Shown: piece after piece, positions 23,401-38,400 of the stretch | Layout of the letters: each line of letters begins with the position of its first letter | Numbering within the stretch: position 1 is the stretch's first letter | Origin: Pagrus major | Lineage: Eukaryota > Chordata > Actinopteri > Spariformes > Sparidae | NCBI RefSeq assembly: GCF_040436345.1 | Contig: NC_133221.1 | Span: forward strand, 17,605,165-17,669,164 | Length of the DNA: 64,000 nt | Reading direction: 5' to 3' | The notes under the pieces: model-generated | The model's database searches: none | Seen by the model: the letters and a program-made list of their open reading frames with translations, nothing else | What the model was told of the DNA's origin: nothing | Made by a program: the position numbers and the translations under genes

Positions 23401-26400
23401 AGACTCGGCCACACCTCCATCAGCAGCAAACACCTGAGTCTGAGAGGAAGAGGCACAGCTCTATTATTGATTTAGAAATCACACATTTAATTTTTCAGCA
23501 TTGGACAACTAGTCTTTGAGACTCACATTGATATGGAATGCAGACTGGGAGTCAAAGTCGCTGCCCTGCCGGGTGAGTCTGTACTGCTGGTAGACGTCAT
23601 CACCAACATCTTGCAATATCTGGCACAGGTCTTGTCCGCCAGGCACCGCTGCTGCACGTTCTTCTGGACGCTCAGCTGTGCCACACACACAAATACAATT
23701 AGCTGAAATGCTCAAATCACTATTTCCATTAAAGTTACACATTAAGCATTCAAATGTTTGTCAGGATCTTATTAACATGTATTACGTTCTTCAGGAGCGT
23801 GATAGGCAGCCAAGGCATTGAGCATGTCGTAGATGACCTCCTTGATGGTGTCAGGGATAGAGGGTAAGGGGGACAGTTTCAGAGGAGTGGTCTTCACCAG
23901 CTGCACAGCATTTGGCCCCTTAATCCGTAGGTTCTCAAACTCGTCATCAGAGGCTGTAGAAAAAAAGATACGAGTATGAGTTTTTAAGAGTAATTCAAAA
24001 ATAAAATGTAGAAATGCCATGATAGATAAATAAATGTGTCAAACCAATTTACAGTGCTTCGAACTTCAAATATAATCAAAAGTTACCACTCATACTCAAG
24101 CTCAAAAAGCTTGCACTCTCACCTGTGCCAGCCCCACGGGGTGCAGGCAGAGCAATGCGGACACAGTTGCTGGCGGTTTCAGCGAAGCACTCAGGGTTAC
24201 GACAGGCGGCCGGCCCCAGGACACGAAGGATATAATTAATTTCTCTGGAACCGAGGCTGCCCGACACCACTCCTGAGGTGGTGCTACCTGCTCCACTGGT
24301 CACAGCTGACCTCACCACCTATGGAAACAGATTTTTTAGGAATTTGTTTATGTTCTCAAAACAACTAAGAAGCATTATGTAGAGTACTATATTTAGCAAA
24401 CATTAATTGCTGAGACAACAGTATACTGGCGTTTTTCATTATGTCTACCGGCTTAGCTCTACTCAATTTGACTCAGCGCGGCTGTAAGGCATTTTAAACA
24501 GTTTGAAAATAGACCAACCTTTTCCATGGTGTGCCGCAGTGTGGCTGGATCTTCTATGATGTGTCTGAAGAGCAGAGTTACCAGTGGGGTGAAGCCATTG
24601 AAGCCAGAGCTCTGCGTCAGCCCCAGAATCATCCGTGTGCTCTTCAGCTCAGCAAACATCATAGCATAGTGGTGATTGCGTGTGAGGCGCAAACACAGAC
24701 GCAATGTGGCATGGAGGGTGTCTGGGTCCACAGGAACGCTGATCATACTGACACAGGCACGAATAAGAACGGTGGTCATGTCCTCAGTCAGGCCTTGGAC
24801 GACAATATCAGCGCCCTGAGTGTAGTCAGACTCCAGGGAAGATGAGGGGCCAGATGTGGTCTCCTTCAGCTGGCTGGAATCATCCTTCGAAGCACTCATC
24901 TCAACTGCTGCCCCCGAGTCCAGATCAGTATGGGTTTCCTCCACTTTGCTCCTGTCTCCCTCTTCTCTCTCGGAGTCAGTAATGCTACCAGTCTTGGCAG
25001 GCTTGGGCAAGCGAGGCACTCTCTGGACAGTTAACATCACTGGCCTCCTGTTACCAGTCTCCTCGTTTACCTGTCCAATATCAGTGGTGTTAAATCAAAC
25101 AAAGGAACATAGCAAATTTCTAGTAATACAAATAACCATAAAATTCAAGAGTCCATGGAGTCTAGTTTCTGGTTATTCTCTCGAAGTGGAGAAAGATGTT
25201 TAACTTTTTGTGTTTACCTGCACCATGGTGTTAAACTGCACAGTGTATCTCCGGCGGCCAGCTGTAAAGCGGACACTGCTCTCGCCTGCTCTCCATGCTG
25301 AATCAATGGTACTGTTGTTTGATGCACTGTAACTGCACCAACGGCCTGAGCGGTCGTCAAACCATCGCCAGTTATTCCCATTTGGCTGCAGATACTAAAA
25401 GGCAGACAAAGAGAGAACTCAGTTGTACTAAAGGGGTACATAAAATAAAAATAAAAAAAAATAAAAAATAAAAAAAAACCCCACCAAAACTACAAATGTA
25501 ACGCACACAATTTAATAACGCTGGACACAACACAACAAAAGTTTATTATAAGCTTGACGTGGTTGCATTTATACAGTATATACAGTGCGATATGGGGTTC
25601 AATTTTTTTGCCTACCTCCTGTAAACTTGTGTTGAATAAAGAAAACCAACAGCAATGACATGCAAACAAGAGGCCTATGTGGTAATACTAACATACTGTA
25701 GGTACTTCTGTTTTTGATTTACTCTCTTCACTGACCCCTAGTACATGTCTGCTTGTCTATACCTGTGCTTGCAACGTGGCATACCAACTGAAGTATCCAA
25801 CTTTACCATTATAATCTTCATCTGTGGCTTTGTTTTATATGATTAAGTTTTACCTTGTTCATTTGCTCCCTGCGCTTTGAAGAGACTGCCATCTTCTCAT
25901 AGAAGTCAATGATCAGCAGTACTGGTGTGATCCATCTGCAGAAAACGGTCATTTTATATAATATAAATTCATAACATATGCACACACTTTATTGATTTCA
26001 TGATAATGAGTCTGTAGGGTTGTGCCAAACTCACTTTGGTGTCTGGATGTCTTTCTGTTCTTTAGCAGCCTGCAGACAGGGCTGCACAACCTCAAGCAGC
26101 TTAATCAGCAAATCAAGAATCCCGCTGTTCTCCACCACTCTGGCACCCAACAGTTTCAGTTCCTAACAAAACAGAAAACAATAAATGATTGGTATGTGTA
26201 TATGAACAATGACAAAAAAAGCAAACACCTTAAGGCTAGAATTTTATTAATGTTTGTGTTTCTATTACCTCAAAGAGCAACGTGAGCAGCAGAATCCGTG
26301 TTGCTAGCTTGGAAGCCTGGGGCAGTGTTGCCATCTGTCTGGTCCACTCAGACACCGTCTTTGTGTCACTGGTAGTCAGAGGCTCAGCCGCCTTGATCAG

Positions 26401-29400
26401 CACGTCTGCTGCCTCCCACACCTACAGACAACATGAACACAATCAGGCTGGTAAAAGAATGATGTGCTTCCATTGTCAAGACTCATTAAAAGCTTTGTGT
26501 TTTTTCACTTTTACTGTGTGGCATTTGCATTTAAGATGTGTTACTTACTAAAAGCACTTATTAAAATGCCTCACAATTAATTACATTCAACTGAATCCAA
26601 CTAAATCTGCATCTGACAACTGATTTTGATATTTAAGATGAAAAGACGTGATAGTAAATGTGTTCTACTACAGTTGTAAGGCCAGCACCTTCAAAGCAGA
26701 CGTACAAAAGGAAAGAGGAAGCTTAAAACAGGAATGAACAAGAACATCCACCACTGCCTCCTAGATCATCAGACCCTAACTCTGAACATTCATAGTAGGC
26801 TCTAGAGAGCAGACTGTTGTAAACATGCATTTATCCACTGACCTGGTGGACAACCTGTCCAAGGATGAGATCCCTGTACTCTGGGCCGCTCCTCTTAATG
26901 GCCGTCATGAGCAGGTCACAGAGTCGGTAGACAGTGTCAGGCAGCTCATCTAGAAGATGGAAGCACCCAGGCAGCATGGAGTCAGTGAAGGAATGAAGCT
27001 CCTTGGGGTCCAGCGGCTCAGCCTCCATGAAGCGCTCCAAGCAGCGGGCCTCCTCCTCCTCTGCCCGCTCCCTGGCTCTCCTGTCTTCCTCCTCACGCCT
27101 GCGTGCCGCTTCCTGAAGCAGACACAGAAAAAACCTCAACAGCTGCTCAGCTAAAAACTAAGTTATTCATTCATGAGGCTTTATTTAGCAACAGACAGTT
27201 TAGAGTGAATGTTTGTTCTCCATGTAATTTGAGCAGTGAGGGTGGCGGACCTCAGGAGAGTCAGAGCGCTGCTCCATGCTGACCTCTTGCCCGAGTGACA
27301 TGGCAATGGCCCTCATCATCTGGTCCTCTTCAGACATAGTCAGATCCTAGAGGGAACAAGGGAAACATTGTTAGCTGCCTGAATTTGATTATGAATCTAA
27401 GAATGGAAGTATGTTTCTGTCTATGAATGCCTTACTCTGACTGCTCCACCAAGAAGTGGCGGAGGGTGTGTAAGTAGGTACTCAGTGGCCTGCTCCATGG
27501 TGCTGGTGTTCAGTAGAGCCTCCATAGCATGCTCTCTTGAGAAACCCATATCCATCAGCTAAAAAAAAACAAAAAAAACACAGAAAGTATTTTTACAGGA
27601 GTAACAAGAGACGGTGTCATGAACAAAGGGCAAATTAAGTGTGTGTGTGGGGGGTTGGGGGGTTTGACACACAAACGAGTGACTAAAAAATGTCATAAAT
27701 AGAGAGGATAAGCCAAGGACGCTTGCTATGAGGGCAAGGAGTGTTTCTTCTTCAACTCGTCTTCCCCCCTTTTTTTGAAAACCCTTTTCCTATTACATCC
27801 TTATCCTGATAATCTGCCTCAATAAAAAAGGTATGAATCAAAATAATCTGGTCCAAATTTATCTCGCCCTTTTCTTGTTTTATTTGTCCTTATTCTCCAG
27901 GCTTTCTCTATTTTCTCCTCTCAGTTTCTCCCCTTTCCCTGATGGCTCTTATACCTGCTGGAGATGCTGCCGTTGGACCTGTGCAGGTCTCTCTCTCCCT
28001 CTCCCTCTGCCTCTTCCCTGTTATAAAACAAATGGTGGCCCAGGATTCAGTGCATGCATAATACGGGGCAGGAAGATTGGTAAACACGCCACCTCTGTTT
28101 AATTTTCTTGCTCAGATGGCCACCTAGATACCCAATTATGCAGTTAACCTGTGCTGCCAGAACTGCCTGCAGTAGTGGCACAGCACGCTGAAAATACTAA
28201 CAAGGCTGCAGGAATAAACCACAGCTGGTGAGCAGAAAAAGCTTTCAAATTACAAACAATACTACATGATTAAAGGAAAAAAAGACCCATGCACACATCG
28301 TCCCCAGTAGTTCCTGGACTGTTATCCCAAAAGACAAAAGCCCAGTATCATGAGAAAGTGTGTTCAAAGGTGTATCTGACAGCTTTCCCACATACCTGTG
28401 TAAGCTGAGCCTGGTTAACCTGCGGCTCACGGCGGGGAGTGGAATTGGTTGAATCATCAGCTGATCCCCCTGCTGGAACTGCAGGTGTTGTTCCAGTTGG
28501 TGCTGGTGTCTCTCCACTTGTTGTAGATGCTCCAGGGGCAACGCTGGGTCCCAAAGTACCAGTGGAGGCTGCCTCATCATCCGGGCGCACCGTCCCCTCT
28601 CTCTCCTTGGCCAGGCGCTCCTGGATAACGGGCTCCCCTCTCAGGATGTGGCAGAGGATGGCCAGCATGGATTCAGCCATCCTGCCACCATACACCTTAA
28701 GCGGCTTCCTGTTCCACAGACTGCGGATGCAGGTGAATGCAGCCTGGATGAATGAGAGACTGTGTTACAATAATAAAACACGAACATATGTACATGGAAA
28801 AGTAATGTCCCTAAGTAGGAAAATGCAAATAAACTTTAAGATTAATGTGTTTTGATTGCTGACAAGGAGTCCAAATTAATCAACAGGTGATGTAGTATTT
28901 ATAAAAAATAACTTGTATTTTTGATGTTGCAGAGGTCAAAGAAGCCCTTCAAAGCTGTTGCCAACCATTTAATTTTTCCTTGACATGTTATTAAAATTCA
29001 GAAATGCAACAAAGATAAGACAGCAGGAAGAATTCTTACAGTGTCCATCTTTTCTCATTTCCCTAGCAACTGTGTTCACATGAGATTAAAACCACTTGAA
29101 TGCCACACAGACCATATAAGTGACTTCCCATGTTGGAAACAAATTTTCGAGGGCAGCAACAGACTCATTGTAGTCTATAGTCAGTGGATACTGACCTTCT
29201 GGGTGACTATGAGGAACCGAAGAGCGCTGAACTGGGGCATGGTAGGGGTGACCCCAGGCATTTTAGCTGGCAGGGAGTGGGGAGAGTCCAGCACTGTGCT
29301 TGGGTTCACCATCTTCTCCACCAGCATTAACCAAGCATCCAGGAACTCCCCTGTCCCATCTGGGAGGTCAGTATGCTCCAGCCCCTCAGACACAGGCACC

Positions 29401-32400
29401 TTCCCACCCATTGACAGGGCCCAGTTAAATGTCCTGCAGAAAAGCAACACAACCATTAAAACCCCCACATCTTGCATAAAAAAAAGACTATTAGAAAGCA
29501 ACATTTTAGAATAAAATACTGTTCTTGATCTTGGTACGTCACTGTGTAGGGTTGGACTTACTCAAATAAGGCATCATGTCCCCCAGAGCAGAAGAACTTT
29601 TGCAGCATGAGGTGGTAGGGGTACTTCCTCTCATCAAAAAGCATGGGAGATGTGAAGCCCACTGAGCAAATGAAGAAAGTCAGCCTGCCAGACAAAAAAA
29701 ACAATAATTAAAAAAAAAGCATTACATATCACATATGTGTGCAATGCATACAGTACAATAACACTGGCAAACAGTGGTGATGGTAGTCTGCTCTTACCTA
29801 AACCGAGGGGTGGGTGTGTAAGGTGGGGGCTGCCAACTCAGACCCTTGGTGAGGAGCTTCGTGAGGGCAGATGCAGTGGCCCGGGCAGCAGGCGTGGGGG
29901 TGGTGCCTGTGCTTGTGGCATGGTGCGAGCGTCGTTGCCGCACTGGGGAGCCCACACACAGCTTCACCAAGAGGCCAAAGAGCTCAGCCAGAGCCCTACC
30001 TAGTCGAGATGAAGCTGGAAAGACACATGTAGGTCAGTGACTCACAGGGATTTAAGGGCAACTTGAGACATTTGGTTAAAATATTTACAGACATAAAAAC
30101 TTGATTGTGTGTCTCACCAGAGAGCAGCGGTTTAATCTGTTTGATGCGGGTGGCCATAGCTGGAGTAAGTTTGGACTTGGCCTTGGGGTCAGTTGCAGTG
30201 GGCTCGTCAGTCTCCATGGGAGCCAAGGTGTCCCCATCCAGACCCATGCCTTCCAACAGTCCACCAGCAGATGAATCCACAGACACCGCTTCAGACTCTG
30301 CTAGATAAAAGGTAGAGGAGACTGAGGTTGTTGGAGATTGTTCCATGGACATGCTGGTTTTCAGTGAACAAGATTAAATGGTCATATTACCGGTTCTCCT
30401 GGAGCCAGAGGCTGCAGTTGCAGCAGTGCTGCCAGATGGCTTCTCCTCTTTGGGAACCAGTTTCTGCATGTCAGCCTGGCCAAACTCACATCCTGGAGGC
30501 AGACTGTAGAGTAAAGGCAAAAGGTGTTAGAGGGTTACAACTGATAGCACAGTTAAAATAACAGAGGTAAAGGATTAGTCATTCACCTGTTAGGTGTGCA
30601 AAGGGACAGCAGCACGGTGCTCTCCCATACCAGAGAGCAGTAGAGCTGACTGAGCTTGTTGAGAACACTCAAGCCCAGCTGGGAGCCCCACTGGTTGACT
30701 GAAATAGCTCTGATCTCACTCTGTTTAAAAAGAGAAGAGAAGCGTTTAGAGCTGCTGAACCATTCTAAAAATGATCGCACATTTGGAAAACCCCTCCACA
30801 GCTTGAAAAAAAAAAAAACCCAAATCTAATTCTTAGTCATCACCTGCAATTTTCATCTGTTTCATTGTTTAAAACCCTGATATACACTACAGTGGCTGTA
30901 ATTAGACCTTTTAAACACTGCTCAACAAAAATGAATGACAACAATTTTCTACAAATTCATCTAAATTAAAAGGTACCCTGTGAAGTTTTCTTATAATAAA
31001 CAAAAGTTCTGTTTATGGAGCGTTTTAAACTTTGTTTGACAACCTGGGAATAAGACTCAAAAATCAACTATTCTTCAGAATTGCTTTTTAAAATGTTGCC
31101 TACATTGTGTTACTTTATTTGTCCACCTTTATAGAAGATTAGTGTGTGTGTTTCTATGCAGAGCATATGCGAATGTCAGTAGAAAGAAGGGGTAAAGCAC
31201 AGGCAGATTGTCCTCTAGATCACTGAAGGCGTCGTTTTCTCAGATGGATGAAAGAATGCTAAAACGGGTCACCAAATATACTTGGGTTAATATACCTTAG
31301 TGCAGACCCAAGTCAGGCCTTTGTGTGGGGAAAAACTGTTATGCATTACTGTCATTTTAATACTGTGAAACTATTGGTACAAATGCATACCACCTTTGTG
31401 CTTGTGCATGAGACAAAAAAATCAGGGACACACACATAGAAAAGTGCTCTATAGTACTACAATAGCTCCTAAACTCCACGAAGGAACCTCTAAACTGAAA
31501 CTTTGCCAATTTTCAACCAACTTTGTATCACTACACTTTTTGATAGTATATGCAAATGAACAATAGGAACCTGCTTTTCATTTTGCCTGAACCCAGAGCA
31601 GCCAAAAATCCTCCAAATGATGCACAACACTTTATCTGGAGGATTTAGGGCTGTTGTATCAACTAGAGATTGAACTTCAAAATTTTTATATGCGGATTGA
31701 GAGAGTTAGTTGCCCCAAAATATTTTCACTATACACCGTCTACGTAACATAAATCAAGATGGGGGACCCTGGGATAGATCTGTTCAAATAAGGTCCATGG
31801 TCTAATTCGTGTCAGTCTAAGTAACCTTGACCTGAAAAGGTTAGAATACAACTGCCATAACTGATAACATAAAATAAACAGAGACCAACTTTGTTTAGTC
31901 AAATTAATTTTAGGTTATCAAAATAGGGTGTGGGAGGTGTCAATTATTTTCATTAAGAAAATACCATCATATTTACCTGTCCTACCCTGCAAGTATGGAC
32001 AAACATGAGGATGTAGGCATGCGCTGCAGTAAGAGCATGGAGCAGTGGTGTGGCACGGGCTGACAACGTGGCGTCGGTGACATGGCCCGCGTTAGCCAGT
32101 TCTCTGAGAAGAACAGACCCTCCAGGCACCTCAATTGGACGATGAAGTGGCTCCAGAGACGTCAAGATACTGTCCAGTTGGCACAGACCCTCCTGGAGTA
32201 CCTTGGGCTCATGTGAGAGAGTCTAAGGGAGAGGAATTAGGGAAAAATACACAGTCTAAATACAGCAAACTGATGTTTCTTTGACCTATTATCATCAAGT
32301 CACCTTGGGACTTGCAGATTAAAAAGATTCTTTTGCAATCTTTCCTCTGTGCTCACCAGTATAGACTTGCAGACACCAGCTACCGCTTGGCAGGCAGCAG

Positions 32401-35400
32401 ATGTGGGGAAGTCTATGGGCAAGTTGGGCAAGCCCAGAATAGAAACCAGGGGTAGCAGCCCCTTCTGGTTCACAAACTCCTGACAGTGGTCGTCTGTCGT
32501 ATTGTTGCTTAGAATGGATTCCACAAACTTCATCTGGAAAACATGCATCGGTAATCAATAAGTTAAAAGAAATTAGGCAAGCACCACCTTTTATAGCTAG
32601 GAATCAACACAAGGATCAACACTCACCACATTCAGAATATAATCCATTAGAGGAATGGGTATCCGCTCCTCAGTGCCCACCACCCTGCAATAAGCCAAAT
32701 ATCATCAAAATGAGAAACGCCAACAAAAATATTTGAAATGTAGTCGAATGACTTGGAAAAAAATGAAAGTCTGTAAAGAGTTTTTGTTCTATTCTATTGT
32801 GTTATGAACTCAGCGTCATACAGTTCAAGTGGCACTGACTGTCTGTTGCTCTCTGGTTCCCCCTGCTGCTGGCTGAAGGTGTGGAGGGCCTCCTCTTCCT
32901 CTTCATCCTCACTTGAAGCTTCTTCAGCAGCGTGGCTGGAGCGTGCTGGGGGCACCGCCACGGTGCCATCTGCTTTCTGAATAGATGGTTTCTGGCAGAT
33001 GTACTCAGGGGCTCTACCAAGGTTACAGATCTCCTCCAGTAACTGTAACACCAATTAATCTTTAATTTTCCTACCAAAACATGTGGCAACACTTGAAAAA
33101 ATGCTTGTAAACCAAAGTAGAATACCTTAATAATGGCAGTAGTAGCATCAGTCTTCAAAGTGGGTTGGTGCCTCATGAGCTCATCCACAGCACTGCCCAA
33201 GTTGGATGCAGTATCCCCTGTAGCCAAACCAAATATATATCATCCACTCATGCAAGTTTGACAGGTGAAGATGTGAATAACACAGCACATACAGTCCAAC
33301 TTACCCAATGGGTCTGAGCTGCGTCGCCGTCGCATGGCAGGCAGGTAGTCAGGAGACAAAAGCACTTTGAAGAGGCGCTCAAACGGCTGGCACTGAACGA
33401 ACGAGTGCAGGCCTCTTGCATTCAGGCACAGGGCACTGAACACATTGGGGAGAGAACCCAACACCTCACGAGTAGCAGGAACCTGGGAAAGAGAAACATT
33501 GGAGAACATGCAGTAAAAGTTAGAAATACAGAAGGAAGATGGTGAAAGTTACAAATATGAACCAACAACTAACATTTTACCAATGAAAGACCAATTACCT
33601 TCCTCTGCTTTTTCAACAGTGCTGTCTTACCATTGTAACCCTTTCACACAAAACAAAATGACCTACATAATTCTTGCCAGAATCTGACCTCAGGTCAGCC
33701 AAGAGAGCCTATTAATCCAAGTATGATGTTTGTAAACAAGAAACTGAATAGTCTACAGCATTAAACCACACACATCCTGAAACAGTATAACATGTCATCA
33801 AAGTCTCTGAACATAACTGGTTAATGGAACTAAAGAGCAGCATCTCTCACAGAAAAAAAAGATAGTTTCATACAAGTCTGCCATATTAAAGCATTAATGT
33901 AATGGGACATTCACAGGACAGCAATGCAATCTGAAATCCATTAAATCAACCAGCTTCAAAACAAAACACAGTGCAGAAGGTAATTTTAAGTTGTAGGAGT
34001 TTGTGTAGGAGAGCATCCAGGGGTTCAGGTATGTTTGGTCTATCTGGAGGTGACTGATGTTACAAGGTGATAACAGTATCTGTCTGAAGCTTACTGTGAT
34101 ATAAATTATCAATAAATCCACAGGTCTAAACCCTTTTGCTGTGACAGTCAACCAATATCCAGACAAACAAAGAGCTCAACACAAGAGTAATCTATTGACT
34201 GTACTGTGCACAGAGATAGCTAGAAGAATTAACAAATTTAGATATTAAATTCAGTTAATTTGCCTACACAATGAAAAAAAGTGTAACAGCTGAAATTGAA
34301 CTGTCATGAACTGTCTGAGACAAGACCAAAAAAAACGCAGCACACTAGAGCAGTGCTGGAAACTCACGTCTTTGATGAGAAGGGCATGCAGCATGACATC
34401 AGTGAGACCATTATCCTGCAGGGAGGAGAGCAGGGATGGCTCCTGGAACACAAACACCGTCACAACCTCCGTCGCTACAAAACCAAAAGAGAGAAAGAAA
34501 GGAAAGAGAGAGAGAAAAAAGAATAGAACATTAATAAAGCAAACATTAAAATGTCATCACATTCAATTACCTTTTCCAGTTGATACGGTTTAATGTGACA
34601 TAAAAGCTGCATCTCTAAAATCAAGAGAGCACTTGACTCAGTAAGAAGAGTACCTGAAGGGCTTTTCTGATGCGCTACTGTGAACTCACCTAAGAGGAAC
34701 AGTGAAGGGCCATAATATTCTGCATTACTGATGATGTGCTTGAGTGAGGTAGGCAAGGACCCATCCATTACTGTGAGAAGCACAAACACACGTGAACATC
34801 CAACATTTGCATAATGAAATCTTGAGGATACAATTCATGAATTTGTTTAACATATACCTAAGAGTAGTAAAACCCCTTTATCTCATGTTTATCTATAGAA
34901 CAAGAAAGGGGATGCCAAATGACTCACCATGGCGGATACCATCGGAGAAGGCAGGATCTTGGATGGCTTTCTTCAAGAAGTTTAGCATTGACTTTAACAG
35001 AGCTGCCCTCTGGGGGATACACTGCATACCTGCAGAGACAAAGTGTTTTGGTGTTGATAGCGTGCTATCGTGACAGAAGTGTTTTGGGTTTGATTTTGCC
35101 TTTGCTGTGTACCTGCACGAGGCGTGTTTGCAGCGCTGCTCTGTGCTCGGTGGTCCGCCTCTGGTCTGGAACCAGAGGATGTGGACGGTCCAGGGCTGCT
35201 CTCCATGGCAACTTCTGACACTGCAAGAATACACAATGTTAGCAGTCATTACTTCATATGTATATCTTGGCAATACTGATTAATAGCCTAGAACCTACCT
35301 GCCTTGGCATTTTGACATTAATTTCTGAAGGTGAATACATTCTAGAGAAGTTTTAGGAAAAGTGACTTACTCTCCATGTCTGTATCCATGTCCTCTGACT

Positions 35401-38400
35401 CCACAGCTGTGTTAGGCCTCTGGATCTTTGGCTTGATGACAAAAGGGCACTCTTTCCTCGACAGGTCCACCTCATGCTACATATACAAAGTAATAGAGCG
35501 AGAGACAGAGAGAAGAATAACTGAGTCCAGAGGTTTGGCAAATGTTTCAATGGCTTTGTAGCTGAAGACTGTCGTGTTGGGAATAGAAAATTCAAAGTGC
35601 ATCACCAACCTCTAGCCTGCAGATGAAAATGGAAAGGCCGCTGTGGGACTGAAAGGCAGCCATGTCAAGGTTGGTGATGAGGTCCACGACTCGCACTGCG
35701 CGTGTCACAAAGGTGATCTGGTCCTGCTCATCACCCAGGAACTTGATCACCTAGAAAGCCAAAGAAAAAATAAAACCAGAGTCATATTCCTTGTATTAGT
35801 ACACATACTAGGCTAATAAAGCTAATTTTAAATAAATGGATTCATTTTTTTGTAAAGTACTGTATTTTTCTACTTTTTTACTACTTGGTAATGAGGTATT
35901 GGTAAGATCAGGATATACCTTAAGGAGGGCTTCCATCATGCCACAGGAGACAAGGGCTTCCCCTCCAGCATCATAGCTAGCCAAGTGGTAGAGGAATGAG
36001 AAGAGTGCAGTGGCAAACTGGTGCGGGTAGGGTTCCATTAGAGGATCTAGGGAATAGAAATCAATATTAACAACAGAACAACAGGGTACATGCAGGAATC
36101 CTGAAGTTAAATTTAAGACCTTTTAAGACATTTTTTACAAGACCCTTTCCATACATTTTAAGACTTCATCACCACTTTGTGTTCTAACCGGTTACATCAG
36201 CGACACATTTTAACTTACATTTACTATATATTGATTGTAAGATAGCACAATTAAACCGTCTTAGTTTGTGGTAACTCCTTGTCAATACAACATAATTCAA
36301 ATAGGCGGGGTGGAAACAAAGCACAAGAGAATGAACTGAGTGACTAACCCAATGCAAGGTTTATTAGAAAGAAACCATTAGAAACCAGTATTTGACCAAT
36401 AACTAAAAATGAAATATATTAAACTTAAAGCTTCAGGAGGGTCATGCCATGTAGGAACTCCCTCACAAATACCCAGTGGTGGAATAAGTATCAAAATATT
36501 TTACTGAAGTCAAAGTAGCAATAGAACAATGTAAAAGTACTCCACAACAGGTAAAAGTACAGTAACAAAAGTAAAAGTAAATAAAATTGGCCCTGTGACT
36601 GATATATTATTAGAGTTTTACCTCTAGGAGCCTCAGATATCCATTTAAATTAAACCATATGAGGAGTTAATAGGGGAAATGTCTGGTAACAACGCATGGT
36701 CATGCAATGATTAAAGTCAGGCAAACTTGACCTATTTGGATAAATATACATATTGAAAACAAGCTTTAAAATTTAACACCTAGGAAAAAGCAGTTTAATA
36801 CTTTTAAGGGCCTTTTGCTGAATTGATTTATCAACTTTAAATCTTTTAAAGATCCCGTATAAACCCTGAACAAGCATACATTTCAATTGTCCCATTTTCT
36901 TGTGCATCAAACTTAACTGTTAAATAAACATTTAGGCCACATTCTTACCAATCATTGCCTGTATACAGTTGCGCACCAACACAGGCAAGAAGCCATGGTA
37001 GGAGGCAGTGCCGGTGCAGTCGATGATGTTGGAAAGCTTGGGCGTCCTCTCAAGATGGACAATCGAAGTTAAAGTGCGCAAAGATGCTGCCTTGATATCC
37101 TGAAGGACAAAAATCAAATACAGTTTTTCAGAAAACTTGTTGATACATCTGCATCTACACTGGATTACACAAACATTTATGTAATTTTGGCCTGACAAAG
37201 CAGCAAAAGATATTCAATGCCACATTACGAATAAAGTGCTAGAGCCTGTGTAGTAAAGACATTCAGCATAATGACAGTGATTAAGCAGAAAAAGCAAACT
37301 ACTTTCTCACCACAAGCTGTTTGTCTGTAATCTGTAATACATCCACCAGCTCCTCTATCAAGCCATTATACAGAATACTGTTGGCTGACTCTTGGAGTGC
37401 ATTTGAATACACTGCAAAGAAACAGAAAAGGTCAGCAGTTAAAATTTGAAGCAAAAGCATTTGTCATTTTTATCTGTGGAAGGAGTTTTCCACTCACCAA
37501 GAATAGAGATGGCATGCAGTCGGGCCTGCACGGCCTGCAACCTCTTCTTGTGATTTGAGAAACCATGGGCCAGTCGAATGTGTGTGAACAGCAGAGTCTG
37601 CTTGTCTTTAGGTATGTTGTACATCACTGTCAGCGACTCCATGATCTCAGATGGGCTCTCTGAAATCTGAGCGACACAGACCACCAAGCGTAAGCTGAAG
37701 AACTCGCAGCAGAAGATGTTATTACTTGACTGTTAATGACAACTTTAAAATCAGACTGTACCTTGTCAAGCTGCTCGATGTGAATATAGTGTAGTGTGTT
37801 ACTACTTGTTTGCTAGGATGAGGGAAAAAAAAAAAGTTCACAAAGGTTTAGGAAGGAGTTGAGCCATCAACATAATATTCCTAAACTATATTTAGTTTTT
37901 ATTGCATAATGATTTCATAAATAAATGTCTTTACCTTTCTCTCTACTTTGACCTCAGGGCCCGGTTCAGCGTAAAACTCAAAGTGCAGTGTGGTGGCACT
38001 GGGAGGGTACTTCTGCTCATGTGCCAACGGGGGCGGCATAGTAAGGAAAGATGGTTTATAAATAATGGTTGATTAGTCTCTTTAACAGCCTTAATGTATA
38101 CACATAAAACTAAAATTCCCATGGCTGGAGATAGTTGACTGAGAGATTTATTGAACATCACTATGTTAAATTCTCACCGTCATTGGCAGATCCCTGCAGC
38201 ACTCAGCCAGACCAAAGCCATTCTCCTTTCCTCCCCAGCTCTACAGAAGAGAACAAAGACACTAAACAATACAGCTCTTTCTCTTGAGGGACAGCTGGAA
38301 TCATGGCAATAGGAAAACAATGGCATTCACTAGACCTCAGCCAGGTGTTGCAGACGGGCCAGCAGAGGCGTCCTTTTGTCAGAGCCCAGTCTTGTGATGT

